This document shows, in pieces, positions 34,987 to 44,112 of a stretch of 64,000 nt of DNA. Under the pieces are notes generated by a model, which was given only the letters and a program-made list of their open reading frames with translations, searched no databases and was not told where the DNA came from. The DNA is from a bacterium. GTDB lineage: Bacteria; Zixibacteria; MSB-5A5; GN15; FEB-12. Location of the stretch: assembly GCA_016708025.1 (NCBI GenBank), contig JADJGQ010000001.1, positions 124,001 through 188,000 on the forward strand, written 5' to 3'. Each line of letters begins with the position of its first letter. Position 1 is the stretch's first letter. Both the position numbers and the translations under genes were made by a program.

Positions 34987-36029
34987 TGGGTTCCAAACTA
35001 ATAATCCGAGCCCCCAATCATCTGGGGGATTGTGTCATGGCAATGCCCATGATCAACGAAACGCGCGAAGTCTATCCCGGCGCGACAGTAACCTTGCTCG
35101 TGCCGGAAGGGTTGGCTGCGCTGTTCGAGGGAAATCCCAATCTCGATCAGATCATACGTATTCCGACTGCCCATGTGCACGGGATGATCGCGGTGATGAA
35201 GATCAAGGATCTGCTTTCACCGCATAGTTTCGATATTGGCTACATTTTGCCGCCTTCGTTTGGCGCGGCTGCCTCTTTCAAGTTGGGTGGGGTGAAGGAA
35301 CGGATCGGCTATATCGCCGACGGCCGGCGTCTGTTGCTGACGCGCCCGCTGCCGCTTCCGGCGCCCATGAACAACCAGCATCGCTCAGTCACTTATTTCG
35401 ATCTGCTCCGTCGTGCGACACAGACGGATATCGAGTATGTCGAACCGAAAATATTCCTGACCGAGGAAGACGCACACCAGGCGCTCGAGCTCCTCGCTGC
35501 TCGCGGGGTAGAGGCAGGGACCCCCTATGCGGTGATCGCTTTTCAATCGGTTGCTGAGTCTCGCCGGTGGGGACTGGAGAAGTATACTGAGTTGGTGAAG
35601 CGGCTCAGGAAATTCCACAACCTGCAGACCATGCTGGTGGGAGGAGAGGCCGACCAGCGTGCCGGTGAGACGATCGTACAGGATGCGGCCGCCGGAGCGA
35701 TCAATCTCGCAGGGAAAACCACGCTCCGGGAGACCGCCGCGATCATGGCCGGAGCGAAAGTTTTTATCGGCAATGACTCCGGCCCCGCTCATCTGGCCGC
35801 CGCAGTCGGGATTCCGTTTGTTGTCCTTTCGGGTGCAGATGATCCCAAAGAAACCTCGCCGATCGGCAAGCGAAAGAAACTCGTCTATCTGGCTGAACTC
35901 GAATGCATCAGTTGTGTGAAGAATAAGTGTTCGCTCAAAGGCGATGCTTACATGCGGTGTATGCTGGATATCTCAGTCGACATGGTCGAGGGAGAGATCA
36001 TCCGGTTGCTCGGAGAGCGTCCATCCTGA
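34986..36029 (+). CDS. waaF: ADP-heptose:LPS heptosyltransferase II-like
   Basis: GT-B glycosyltransferase of family 9 (347 residues), which adds heptose to the LPS inner core. N-terminal IIRAPNHLGDCVMAMP and the nucleotide-sugar site FIGNDSGPAHLAAAVGIPF are visible. The heptose pathway genes rfaE1 and rfaE2 are 3-6 kb downstream. The C-terminal Cys-rich end (CISCVKNKCSLKGDAYMRCM) is also typical of the family. The last 82 bases overlap the convergent histidine kinase gene. Confidence 0.88.
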   Translation: MGSKLIIRAPNHLGDCVMAMPMINETREVYPGATVTLLVPEGLAALFEGNPNLDQIIRIPTAHVHGMIAVMKIKDLLSPHSFDIGYILPPSFGAAASFKLGGVKERIGYIADGRRLLLTRPLPLPAPMNNQHRSVTYFDLLRRATQTDIEYVEPKIFLTEEDAHQALELLAARGVEAGTPYAVIAFQSVAESRRWGLEKYTELVKRLRKFHNLQTMLVGGEADQRAGETIVQDAAAGAINLAGKTTLRETAAIMAGAKVFIGNDSGPAHLAAAVGIPFVVLSGADDPKETSPIGKRKKLVYLAELECISCVKNKCSLKGDAYMRCMLDISVDMVEGEIIRLLGERPS

Positions 36030-38500
36030 CCTGAATTTGCCGTACTCGACTTCGATACAAAGTCCATCAGACCGGCAAAATCCGGGATATCCGCAAAATT
36101 GTGTCGCGCGTGATCATACAACGGCGAAAGCTGATACTCCAACTCTCCGCAATTTATCATCACATACGGGATGCCGGACAGTCGGCAGATCTCGATCATT
36201 TTGAAGAGCTCGACCTTGCCGGTGAAGCGGGCGTCGCAGACCAACAGGCTGGTTTGCGAGGCGAGTTCACGGTCAACGCGGTTGATGGAATCGACTGCGA
36301 TCAGGGTGATCCCGCGTTCGCATGCCTCGGTGAAGTAGTTCCCAAAGATAGTCTTGTCGAGCGTGAAGAGGATCACTTTGCGGTCGCTTGGGAGTTTGAT
36401 CTCCGATGACTGATCCGTTTTGTTGTGACGTTCCAGAGGCAAGGTGAGAGTGAAGGTCGAGCCGACCCCGACTTTGGAATCGACGGTGATGTCGCCATGG
36501 TGTTCGCGCGCGACGTTGCGGCAGATCGCGAGCCCCATGCCAGTCCCCGCCACCGAGTCTTTTCCCCAGACACCCTTGGTCGAAAAGAATGGATCGAAAA
36601 TCCGATTGAGGTTTTCCCGGGGGATTCCGCAGCCGGTGTCGCCGACCCGGACATGGACCCAGGGGGAATCGAGAATAGCGGCTATCGTGATCACGCCGGA
36701 CCCAACGATCGCTTGCTCGGCGTTGATCAGCAGATTGAGGATCAATTGCTGGATCTTGCCGGCATCCATCTCAACCGGCGGGATCTCGTCAAAGTAAGTG
36801 ACTAGTTCGATCTCACGGCTTTTCAGCTCGTTTTCTACCAGACTTGCGGTGTTCCTGATCAGTTTGTGCAGGTCCTGCTGGGAGAAATCTGCGGTTTTCA
36901 CCTTGGAGTAGGTCAGCAGAGACATTGCCACCTGGTTGGCGCGCTCAGATATCTCGATCACCTGGCCCAGTGTCTCTCTCGCCAGTTCGACACTGCGCGG
37001 GGCACCGGCCTCGAGTTCTTCCAGGGCAAACGATGCATTGCCGATTATCCCGCCGAGGAGATTTTTGAATTCATGAGAGACACCCGCCGCCAGCACTCCG
37101 ACCGCCGCCATCTTTTCAGATTCCGACAGTTTGCTGATCGTCTCCATTTCATGCGAAATGTCTTCTCCCACCAGCAGGTAGCTGAGCAGTCGTTCTTCGT
37201 GATGGATCGGCGAAATGCTGCAACGGACCCAGATCTGCTCGCCGCCCGTTTGCGGATACATGGGGAAATTGGCGCGCCATATCTTCTGGCGCTGAATCGT
37301 ATCAACAACCGCTTTGAACGAGGCCGGGCTATCCTCGATGGAAAGAAGTTCTTCCACGGACAGACCGATCAATTCGGTCATAGAGCGACCGGTCGCCTCA
37401 CAGAAGCGCGGATTGGCATATTCCACCCGTCCCTGGGGATCCAGAACCGCGATCGCATTGATCGATTGGAAGATCGCGGCTGATAATTTCTTCATTTCCT
37501 GGTCGGCGGCTATCCGTTCGGTGATATCCTGCTTGACCCCGATAAAATCAGTGATCTGACCTGATGGATCGGTCACCGGGGTGATCGTGACAGCTTCCCA
37601 GTAGAGAGTGCCATATTTGTTGCGATTGAGCAATTCGCCGCGCCAGGTCTTACCGGAGAGGATCGTCAGCCAGAGTTCGGAATAAACGCGGGGAGAAAGC
37701 AGACCGGATTTGAGCAATCGCGGGTTTTGTCCCTTGGCTTCTTCCAGCGTATATCCGCTAATGCGGGTGAAGGCGGGGCTGATCCACTCGATGTTTCCCT
37801 GCGGGTCAGTAATCACCACACTCAGAGAACTCTGCTCGATCGCCTTGGATAACCGTGCGAGATGATGACTCGTCTGTCGGTGTTCGGTCAGATCTGTACC
37901 AAGACAGGTAATAGTCCGGATCGTTCCATCAGGATTCGAGTCGTAGGAGTAATTCCAGTGGATCGTACGTATGGTGCCGCTCTTGTCCGCGAGGTTCGAC
38001 TCGCTCTGCCGGATAGCAGATTGGTCCGGTAGATTCAGTCGATGCCAGGCCCTGCGAGGATGACTCTCCGGTCCAAATAGACCAAACCAATTTTTGCCGA
38101 CAAGCTCAGACAGTGCATAGCCGGTGAGCGACGCAATGCTCTGATTGCACTGCAGGATGTTGCCGTTGGGTTCGAGGACCAGAGCAGGCAGATCGATACT
38201 CTCGATCAGATCACGTAGACCGTTTTCAGAGGAGGCAAGGTCGCGGCTGGCCCGCAATTGTTGATTGCGCAAAGCCTTGATGTTGGCCAGGTAACGGAAG
38301 AGCATGAATAAGTCTGCGATCAGGAGGACTCCCGTCACAACTGCGAGGATCTTGGCAGTGGCGATATCCGATCTGAACCAGGCATAGAGAGCAGTTGAGG
38401 CGGAAGCTACTGTCAGGATGGGGCCAAGCAAGATAGCGAGCCGATCAAACAGGTCGGCTCGTTTTGAGCGAGAGCGAGAATTGGATATTTGCGGCACCAT
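35948..38500 (-). CDS. multi-PAS sensor histidine kinase with C-terminal receiver-like domain
   Basis: 850 residues. Two N-terminal membrane helices (about residues 24-68) are followed by three PAS domains (about 95-210, 225-340 and 350-460) containing GNILQCNQSIASLTGY, NIEWISPAFTRISGYT and RVEYANPRFCEATGR. A HisKA domain follows with the phospho-accepting His in AAGVSHEFKNLLGG, then HATPase N box LILNLLINAEQAI and G boxes VGDTGCGIP and GTGMGLAICR. The last ~120 residues look like a degenerate receiver. No response regulator is next to it; the nearest candidate is at 59095. It overlaps the 3' end of waaF by 82 bases. Confidence 0.87.
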   Translation of the reverse strand: MVPQISNSRSRSKRADLFDRLAILLGPILTVASASTALYAWFRSDIATAKILAVVTGVLLIADLFMLFRYLANIKALRNQQLRASRDLASSENGLRDLIESIDLPALVLEPNGNILQCNQSIASLTGYALSELVGKNWFGLFGPESHPRRAWHRLNLPDQSAIRQSESNLADKSGTIRTIHWNYSYDSNPDGTIRTITCLGTDLTEHRQTSHHLARLSKAIEQSSLSVVITDPQGNIEWISPAFTRISGYTLEEAKGQNPRLLKSGLLSPRVYSELWLTILSGKTWRGELLNRNKYGTLYWEAVTITPVTDPSGQITDFIGVKQDITERIAADQEMKKLSAAIFQSINAIAVLDPQGRVEYANPRFCEATGRSMTELIGLSVEELLSIEDSPASFKAVVDTIQRQKIWRANFPMYPQTGGEQIWVRCSISPIHHEERLLSYLLVGEDISHEMETISKLSESEKMAAVGVLAAGVSHEFKNLLGGIIGNASFALEELEAGAPRSVELARETLGQVIEISERANQVAMSLLTYSKVKTADFSQQDLHKLIRNTASLVENELKSREIELVTYFDEIPPVEMDAGKIQQLILNLLINAEQAIVGSGVITIAAILDSPWVHVRVGDTGCGIPRENLNRIFDPFFSTKGVWGKDSVAGTGMGLAICRNVAREHHGDITVDSKVGVGSTFTLTLPLERHNKTDQSSEIKLPSDRKVILFTLDKTIFGNYFTEACERGITLIAVDSINRVDRELASQTSLLVCDARFTGKVELFKMIEICRLSGIPYVMINCGELEYQLSPLYDHARHNFADIPDFAGLMDFVSKSSTANSGQDGRSPSNRMISPSTMSTEISSIHRM

Positions 38501-38625
38501 AATCGAAAACTCCCCCCTGAATTACACTCGGGTATCGACCTGCATTGCGAGAGCGGCAAATAAGCGAAGTGTACCGCTATATATCGGCAATAATGGAATA
38601 ACGATTAGGTACGGCGACAATAGGG

Positions 38626-38847
38626 TCAGTCGCGGAAGAACTGGAAATAGAGGAGGATTGCCATGACTACTGCGAAGATCACGCCTCCGAGGAAACCATG
38701 GCGAAAGGTATTGTATTGGGCGAAAAAGGACTTTTTCTGTTTCTTGGCGGATACCAGTTCAGACTGGCAGTGTTTGCATTTCACTGCCTGGGGGTGGATA
38801 ACCTCTTTGCAGAACGGACAGGTGGCGGTTGTTTTAGCCAAGCTCAT
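38626..38847 (-). CDS. small zinc-ribbon membrane protein
   Basis: 73 residues. The N-terminal half is a zinc ribbon (TCPFCKEVIHPQAVKCKHCQS), followed by a basic linker and one membrane helix (HGFLGGVIFAVVMAILLYFQF). No function is known. Small proteins of this layout are common in uncultured bacteria. It lies 125 bases upstream of the histidine kinase start on the same strand, so it may share a transcript with it. Confidence 0.75.
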   Translation of the reverse strand: MSLAKTTATCPFCKEVIHPQAVKCKHCQSELVSAKKQKKSFFAQYNTFRHGFLGGVIFAVVMAILLYFQFFRD

Positions 38848-38901
38848 GCGGGAGAATCAATCAGCCGCCCCGAGCATCGGCAAGCAAAAAACGGAGCGAG
38901 G

Positions 38902-39222
38902 CTATTTCTCGCCGGGATCATCAGATGAGGCAAAGCCGATCGGCTTGCCGGAGTTAGGCGCGCCATGGATTTTGATCTCGCCATACTGACCCTCGAATTT
39001 CCTGATATTGTCAGAGAGTGCGCGCTCCAGCAACTTGGCGTGCATCGGGGTCATGATGATACGAGACAAAACACGGGCTTTCGGCGCACCAGGCATGATA
39101 CGGGCAAAGTCGATAACGATCTCAGTGGGGGAATGGGTGATCATCGCCATGTTGGCGTAGACGCCCTCTGCTTCCTTTTCCCCTAATTCGATGTTAATCT
39201 GTTGGCGCGGTTGTGGTTCCAT
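38902..39222 (-). CDS. DUF3467 family protein
   Basis: 106 residues. Start ATG 39222 with GGAGG five bases upstream (a longer frame to 39540 overlaps rfaE1 and is ignored). The sequence matches the DUF3467 pattern: INIELGEKEAEGVYANMAMI, then SPTEIVIDFARIMPG and SRIIMTPMHAKLLERAL with NIRKFEGQYGEI. The family has no known function and is often beside unrelated housekeeping genes. A good promoter (39273-39300) precedes it. Confidence 0.85.
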   Translation of the reverse strand: MEPQPRQQINIELGEKEAEGVYANMAMITHSPTEIVIDFARIMPGAPKARVLSRIIMTPMHAKLLERALSDNIRKFEGQYGEIKIHGAPNSGKPIGFASSDDPGEK

Positions 39223-39272
39223 ATATCCTCCGATTGCCGGTTCCCGATATCTGCTCTTGTCAGGTGGTTGCC

Positions 39273-39300
39273 AGTGTAATATATTCCCCCGATATGTCAA
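39273..39300 (-). promoter_or_regulatory. sigma-70 promoter of the DUF3467 gene
   Basis: Minus-strand TTGACA (39300-39295), 16-base spacer, TACACT (39278-39273). The leader before the ATG at 39222 would be about 45 bases. Confidence 0.6.
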
Positions 39301-39348
39301 TAGCAGTCTTGGGATTGCTGACCGCGGACAACGTATAAGTAGGTACCG

Positions 39349-40371
39349 ATGATCAAGGCCGACAGAGTTGAACAGATCCTGGCGAAAATGGGAAGCTCCC
39401 GAGTTCTCATTCTCGGCGATATCATGCTTGACGAATACCTCTTTGGGAGCGTCACCCGAATCTCCCCGGAAGCTCCAGTACCGGTGGTGCAGATCGAGTC
39501 GACCAAGATCCTCCTCGGCGGCGCGGCCAACGTAGCGCACAATATCCGATCATTGGGAGATGAGCCGATCCTGGTTGGAACCGTGGGTGAGGATGAAGCC
39601 TCGGTGAAACTTGCCCAACTTCTGCGCGAAAAACAGATTTCCCGCGATTTTCTGGTCAACGATGATTCCCGTCAAACGACGATTAAAACTCGCATCATCG
39701 CCCATTCGCAGCAGGTCGTTCGCGCCGACAGAGAATCACAGCACGAACTGGATGATGAGACTGAAGCCAGGGTACTCAAGCGCTTCCAGTCGGTCGCTGA
39801 CGGGATCGATGCCGTGATCATTTCCGACTATGGCAAAGGGGTCATCACGCGAACCTTGTTGGAGCAGGTGATCGAGATCTGCGTCCAGCGTGATATCTTT
39901 ATCGCGGTCGACCCGAAAGAGACCCACTTCTTCAATTATCGCCGTGTTTCCATGATCACACCAAACCACCACGAAGCGGGTTTTGCGTACGGTCGGCGGA
40001 TCCACTCGGAAAAGGATCTGCTCGAAGTTGGAAATGGTCTGCTGGAGAAATTGCAGGCCAAGGCGCTGCTGATCACGCGCGGCCCGCAGGGGATGTCGCT
40101 GTTCTCGAACGATAGTCCGCCAACCCATATTCCGACATTCGCCCGCCAGGTTTACGATGTAACCGGCGCCGGTGACACGGTTATTGCGACCTATGTGGCC
40201 GCGATCTGTGCCGGAGCCACTCTGACCGAAGCGGCGATCATTTCGAATGCCGCGGCCGGATATGCTGTCGGCGAACTGGGTACTGCCACCATCACCAAAC
40301 ACCAGTTGCAGAAAGAACTCGACCGGAACCTCAAGAACGGCAATGTTCTCTCGCCGCTGGCCAAAGAGTAA
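39349..40371 (+). CDS. rfaE1: D-glycero-beta-D-manno-heptose-7-phosphate kinase
   Basis: PfkB-family sugar kinase (340 residues), the kinase half of HldE, making heptose 1,7-bisphosphate for LPS core synthesis. Family marks are LDEYLFGSVTRISPEAPVPV, LGGAANVAHNIRSLG, ISDYGKGVITRTLLEQV and the ATP/active-site motif DVTGAGDTVIATYV with the catalytic Asp. The adenylyltransferase half is a separate gene (rfaE2) at 41320, with one unknown gene in between. Confidence 0.94.
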   Translation: MIKADRVEQILAKMGSSRVLILGDIMLDEYLFGSVTRISPEAPVPVVQIESTKILLGGAANVAHNIRSLGDEPILVGTVGEDEASVKLAQLLREKQISRDFLVNDDSRQTTIKTRIIAHSQQVVRADRESQHELDDETEARVLKRFQSVADGIDAVIISDYGKGVITRTLLEQVIEICVQRDIFIAVDPKETHFFNYRRVSMITPNHHEAGFAYGRRIHSEKDLLEVGNGLLEKLQAKALLITRGPQGMSLFSNDSPPTHIPTFARQVYDVTGAGDTVIATYVAAICAGATLTEAAIISNAAAGYAVGELGTATITKHQLQKELDRNLKNGNVLSPLAKE

Positions 40372-40389
40372 CCACTCGCAAAGATCATT

Positions 40390-41316
40390 ATGCACACTGC
40401 GATCTCTCGGGTTAGTCTGTTTGTTTTTGTCGCCCTTATGGCTTCCTCCGTCTGGGCCGCACCGAAAGTGCTGACGTTTGATCCGCCGGATCGAGTTGAA
40501 TTCACAGTCAATTCGGTCAGTGCACGGACCCAGTATCTGGGAGATGCGCGACTTGGCACGGATAGCACATTCAAAAGCGCGACCTGCTTGCTGGAAAAAT
40601 CAGGCTCCGGATGGCGGTTGAACAGCACGCTGACGCAATGCGGTATGAAACGCGATTCGCTGTTTTCTGATGCTGTTCTGCGACAAATCATGACCGGTCT
40701 GAAAATCAGCATGCAGATCGATTCGGTCGGTGGTGCGGTCAGTACTGATGGCTTTCAGAAGTTACAGGATCGCATTAAGGCCTTGCCCGATACCGCAGCA
40801 TCCAATCAACTCAAAGAGATCCTGAGCCCTGACCTGATGGCCACCAAAGAAGTTGACGAATGGAATATCTGGATGGCCCGGCTGGTCGGTCGGCCTTTTG
40901 TCGTCGGCTCGGTGACCCATGCAACCGAAGATCTCAAATTGCCGGATGACGCCGAGTTATTGTCGTTCGAGTTCAGCTTTCTGCTGGATACGCTCAGATT
41001 TCAGGAGCGATTGTACGGAAGGCTGATGACCTACATAGATACTGATCCGCTTCGACTGGCCAAAGCGACGAACCGGTCTCCCAAGCGAATGGCTGAAATT
41101 TTCCAGATGCCTGATTCCGCGGTGACCATTCTGTCGGAACCGATGTCTGACTACCGGATGACCTCTGAGGTGATCTTTGATGTCGAAACACTTTTGATCA
41201 CCTCCGAGAAGACCGAGCGGGAGATCATCCTTCGGCAGTACGATGAACCGGGGCGAACAGTCTTTTCCCGTTTAGTCGAGACCAGCGAAAAGCAGTTTAC
41301 TTACACCAAGCGGTGA
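40390..41316 (+). CDS. exported protein of unknown function between rfaE1 and rfaE2
   Basis: 308 residues with a signal peptide (VSLFVFVALMASSVWAAP). The mature part is mostly beta-rich with scattered charged residues, and no motif is recognised. It starts 18 bases after rfaE1 and stops three bases before rfaE2, so all three are probably one transcript. An outer-envelope role (perhaps related to LPS) is suggested only by the context. Confidence 0.6.
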   Translation: MHTAISRVSLFVFVALMASSVWAAPKVLTFDPPDRVEFTVNSVSARTQYLGDARLGTDSTFKSATCLLEKSGSGWRLNSTLTQCGMKRDSLFSDAVLRQIMTGLKISMQIDSVGGAVSTDGFQKLQDRIKALPDTAASNQLKEILSPDLMATKEVDEWNIWMARLVGRPFVVGSVTHATEDLKLPDDAELLSFEFSFLLDTLRFQERLYGRLMTYIDTDPLRLAKATNRSPKRMAEIFQMPDSAVTILSEPMSDYRMTSEVIFDVETLLITSEKTEREIILRQYDEPGRTVFSRLVETSEKQFTYTKR

Positions 41317-41319
41317 TCA

Positions 41320-41796
41320 ATGGAGAGACTGATACCCCGCACCAGGATAGCCGCGGTGACGGAACGGCTCCGCCGCTCCGGTAAACGGATCGTTTTCACC
41401 AATGGAGTATTTGACATTTTGCACCGCGGACACGTCGAATATCTTCAGCGGGCAAAGTCGTATGGCGATTGTCTGGTGGTGGGCCTAAACTCAGATGCGT
41501 CTGTCCGACGGCTGAAAGGGCCATCCCGGCCGGTGCAAAGAGAGCGAGATCGAGCAGTTATTTTGCTCGCGCTGAGGTCCGTCGATTATGTTGTGCTCTT
41601 CTCCGAAGATACGCCGGATCAGCTGATCCGGCAGGTACGTCCACAGACGCTGGTCAAAGGCGCGGATTACAAAGAGTCTGAGATCGTGGGAGCCACTTTT
41701 GTCAAGTCGTACGGAGGCGCAGTGCGCCGCGTGCGATTGACCGCAGGCCGTTCCACCAGTTCGATCCTGACTCGCTGGAAGAAGTCTATTAAGTGA
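41320..41796 (+). CDS. rfaE2: D-glycero-beta-D-manno-heptose 1-phosphate adenylyltransferase
   Basis: 158-residue nucleotidyltransferase (the C-terminal half of HldE), which makes ADP-heptose. The nucleotide-binding HxGH is in VFDILHRGHVEYLQRAK, preceded by RIVFTNG. VGLNSDASVRRLKG and VKGADYKESEIVG are also typical. It complements rfaE1 at 39349. The gene starts three bases after the preceding stop, probably by re-initiation. Confidence 0.94.
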   Translation: MERLIPRTRIAAVTERLRRSGKRIVFTNGVFDILHRGHVEYLQRAKSYGDCLVVGLNSDASVRRLKGPSRPVQRERDRAVILLALRSVDYVVLFSEDTPDQLIRQVRPQTLVKGADYKESEIVGATFVKSYGGAVRRVRLTAGRSTSSILTRWKKSIK

Positions 41797-41805
41797 TGTT
41801 GCAAT

Positions 41806-42426
41806 ATGTCCACTGAGACGGTTACGGAATCGAGGCAATCGCGACTGTCGCGCCAGGGATATTGGCCTGCCTGGGCCGCCGAAAGTTTTGCGCAGGGGAA
41901 GTTTGCGGATGTCGTTCAGCTTTGCCGTGAACGGCTCGTGGATGACCCCCGCATGATCTCCGGACGAGTGCTGTACGCCAAAGCGTTGGTGGAAGTTGGA
42001 CAGTACGAGCAGGCGCTCGAACAAGGATATGCGGTACTCACGCTCGATCCGGACAATCTCCAGGCGCTGAAACTGCTTGGAGACATTGCCGATCACGCGC
42101 ACGACCAATTTACGGCGTACTCGCATTATGAGCGAGTTCTGGAACTTGATCCGGAGTGTCACGGGCTTTGCTGTCCGGTGGCGCCGAAAGCGGTTGAACG
42201 GACGCACACGATCACGCTGACTCGTCCTGAAGAGAATCCGCCGCACGATTCACTCCCGTTGCGGACGATTCCATTTTATACTGAAACGATGGGTGATCTC
42301 TACCTGGCACAGGGATACCCGCGATTGGCGGCTACCGTCTACAAAGTGTTGCACGAGCGGAGTCGCCATCCACGTTTTCTGGAAAAACTGGCCCGAGCTG
42401 AAGACAAAGCCAGAGCCAAACCATAG
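41806..42426 (+). CDS. TPR-repeat protein
   Basis: 206 residues without a signal peptide. TPR-like helices are visible at about residues 20-120 (AAESFAQGKFADVVQLCRE, ALVEVGQYEQALEQGYAVL, DIADHAHDQFTAYSHYE), then a Pro-rich linker (about 120-155), then another TPR (MGDLYLAQGYPRLAATVYKV). No enzymatic motif. Placed ten bases after rfaE2 and 12 before pepP. A protein-binding role is implied by the fold. Confidence 0.75.
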   Translation: MSTETVTESRQSRLSRQGYWPAWAAESFAQGKFADVVQLCRERLVDDPRMISGRVLYAKALVEVGQYEQALEQGYAVLTLDPDNLQALKLLGDIADHAHDQFTAYSHYERVLELDPECHGLCCPVAPKAVERTHTITLTRPEENPPHDSLPLRTIPFYTETMGDLYLAQGYPRLAATVYKVLHERSRHPRFLEKLARAEDKARAKP

Positions 42427-42437
42427 GAATTGGATCT

Positions 42438-43511
42438 ATGCCGAACAAACGGATCGAATTGATTCGCAAGAAACTGGCGGCCGAGAATCTCGACGCGCTG
42501 ATTGTCACCAATATGCCGCAGGTACGATACCTGACCGGCTTCAGTGGAAGCAGCGGTGTGTTGGTGCTGACTCCCAAAGGAGCGGACTTTGTAACGGACT
42601 TCCGTTACAACGATCAGGCGAAGGCGCAGGTGCGGGGTGCGACCGTGACCATCTGCAGCGGCGACTCATTCTCCACAATCAAGGACCAACCGGCGTTGCA
42701 GGCGAAAAATCTGCGAGTCGGTTTTAGTGGCGAGTTTGTTTCAGTTTCGATGCGCGACCGGATGGAGAAACATCTGCCGCATGCGCTGCTGGTCAATGCC
42801 GACGCCGTCCTGGCGGATCTCGGGTGGGTTAAGGATGCAGAAGAGATCGGAAATATCAAACGGGCGGCGGCTATCGCGGATGTGGCTTTCGAGCGGATCA
42901 TCAATATCGTCAAGCCCGGCACTACCGAAAAGGAACTGGCCGCTGAACTGGAATACCAGATGTTGATGCTTGGCTCAGAGGCGCCCGCATTTGAGACGAT
43001 AGTTGCATCCGGGTATCGATCGGCGATGCCCCACGGTGTTGCTTCCTCCAAGAAAGTCGAAAAGGGAGATTTTGTAACATTTGATTTCGGAGCAACCGTC
43101 AACGGTTCGGTTTGTGATATAACTCGAACGGTAGTTGTTGGCAAAGCGAGCGAACGACAGAAGAAGATCTACAACCTGGTGCTTAAAGCGCAGGTTGCCG
43201 GTTGCAGGAAGATTCGGGCCGGCGTGGCCTGCAAGGCAGTCGATGACGCTTGCCGGCAGATCATCACCAAGGCGGGGTATGGGAAGAACTTTGGCCACGG
43301 AACCGGACATGGCATAGGGATATTCATTCATATGGGGCCGCGGCTGTCACAGCTCTCCAAGGATAAGCTGTTGCCCAACAATGTGGTGACGGTTGAGCCA
43401 GGAATTTACATTTCTGGTTGGGGTGGAGTACGTATAGAAGATGATGTGGTGGTCACCGCCAGCGGCGGGCAGGTCATCAACCGGGCCGAAAAAAAATTGT
43501 TGGAACTCTAA
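42438..43511 (+). CDS. pepP: Xaa-Pro aminopeptidase, M24 family
   Basis: 357 residues. The creatinase N-terminal domain is followed by the pita-bread M24 domain. All five metal ligands are visible: the two Asp in FDFGATVNGSVCDITRTV, His in GHGTGHGIGIFIHMG, and Glu in VEPGIYISGWGG and VRIEDDVVVT. It removes N-terminal residues that precede proline. The length fits the shorter bacterial PepP/PepQ-like proteins, so exact specificity is uncertain. Confidence 0.92.
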   Translation: MPNKRIELIRKKLAAENLDALIVTNMPQVRYLTGFSGSSGVLVLTPKGADFVTDFRYNDQAKAQVRGATVTICSGDSFSTIKDQPALQAKNLRVGFSGEFVSVSMRDRMEKHLPHALLVNADAVLADLGWVKDAEEIGNIKRAAAIADVAFERIINIVKPGTTEKELAAELEYQMLMLGSEAPAFETIVASGYRSAMPHGVASSKKVEKGDFVTFDFGATVNGSVCDITRTVVVGKASERQKKIYNLVLKAQVAGCRKIRAGVACKAVDDACRQIITKAGYGKNFGHGTGHGIGIFIHMGPRLSQLSKDKLLPNNVVTVEPGIYISGWGGVRIEDDVVVTASGGQVINRAEKKLLEL

Positions 43512-43599
43512 AACAGGCCGGGTATACTTTTTCTGGGCAGGTCCGGTCTTTGGCCGTAAGCCCATGTTCATTGCAGGGTTCCACTGAAAAGGATGACGG

Positions 43600-44091
43600 A
43601 TGAACGAGAACTACATTAAGAAACTGATACGACTTGTCGAAGAATCGGAGATAGAGTCACTTGAGGTCTCAAGTTGGGGCCGCAAGATACGGATTACTCA
43701 CAAGCTGCAAGGCCGCACCAACGGTCATAGCGAGTCTGCTCCGGTGATTCAGGCAGTCATGCCGCACTCGGCCCCGGTCATGGTGGCCGCGCCGTCTCCG
43801 GCCGCGGTAGCGCCACAGGCGGCAGCGCCGGCCGAAGATCCGTCGCACCTGGTGGCGATAAAATCTCCGATGGTGGGTACATTCTATTCCGCACCATCGC
43901 CTGATTCTCCTCCGTACGTCTCGCTCAATGAGCGCATAACCGTTGGTCAGGTGGTCTGCATTGTTGAAGCTATGAAGCTGATGAATGAGATCGAATCCGA
44001 AGTGACCGGGCGCGTCACGAAAGTGCTTGCTGAGAATGGCAAACCGGTTGAATTCGGACAGGTACTCTTCCTGATCGATCCCAACGGCTAA
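43600..44091 (+). CDS. accB: acetyl-CoA carboxylase biotin carboxyl carrier protein
   Basis: BCCP (163 residues). The C-terminal biotinyl domain has the biotin-accepting Lys in EAMKLMNEIESEV, and the preceding thumb-like segment is intact. The middle (about residues 50-85) is a Pro/Ala linker. Biotin carboxylase (accC) is not adjacent as it usually is, but about 5 kb away. The carboxyltransferase subunits are not in the window. PilT follows 21 bases downstream. Confidence 0.95.
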   Translation: MNENYIKKLIRLVEESEIESLEVSSWGRKIRITHKLQGRTNGHSESAPVIQAVMPHSAPVMVAAPSPAAVAPQAAAPAEDPSHLVAIKSPMVGTFYSAPSPDSPPYVSLNERITVGQVVCIVEAMKLMNEIESEVTGRVTKVLAENGKPVEFGQVLFLIDPNG

Positions 44092-44112
44092 GCAACTCGA
44101 AAGGGAGACCGC

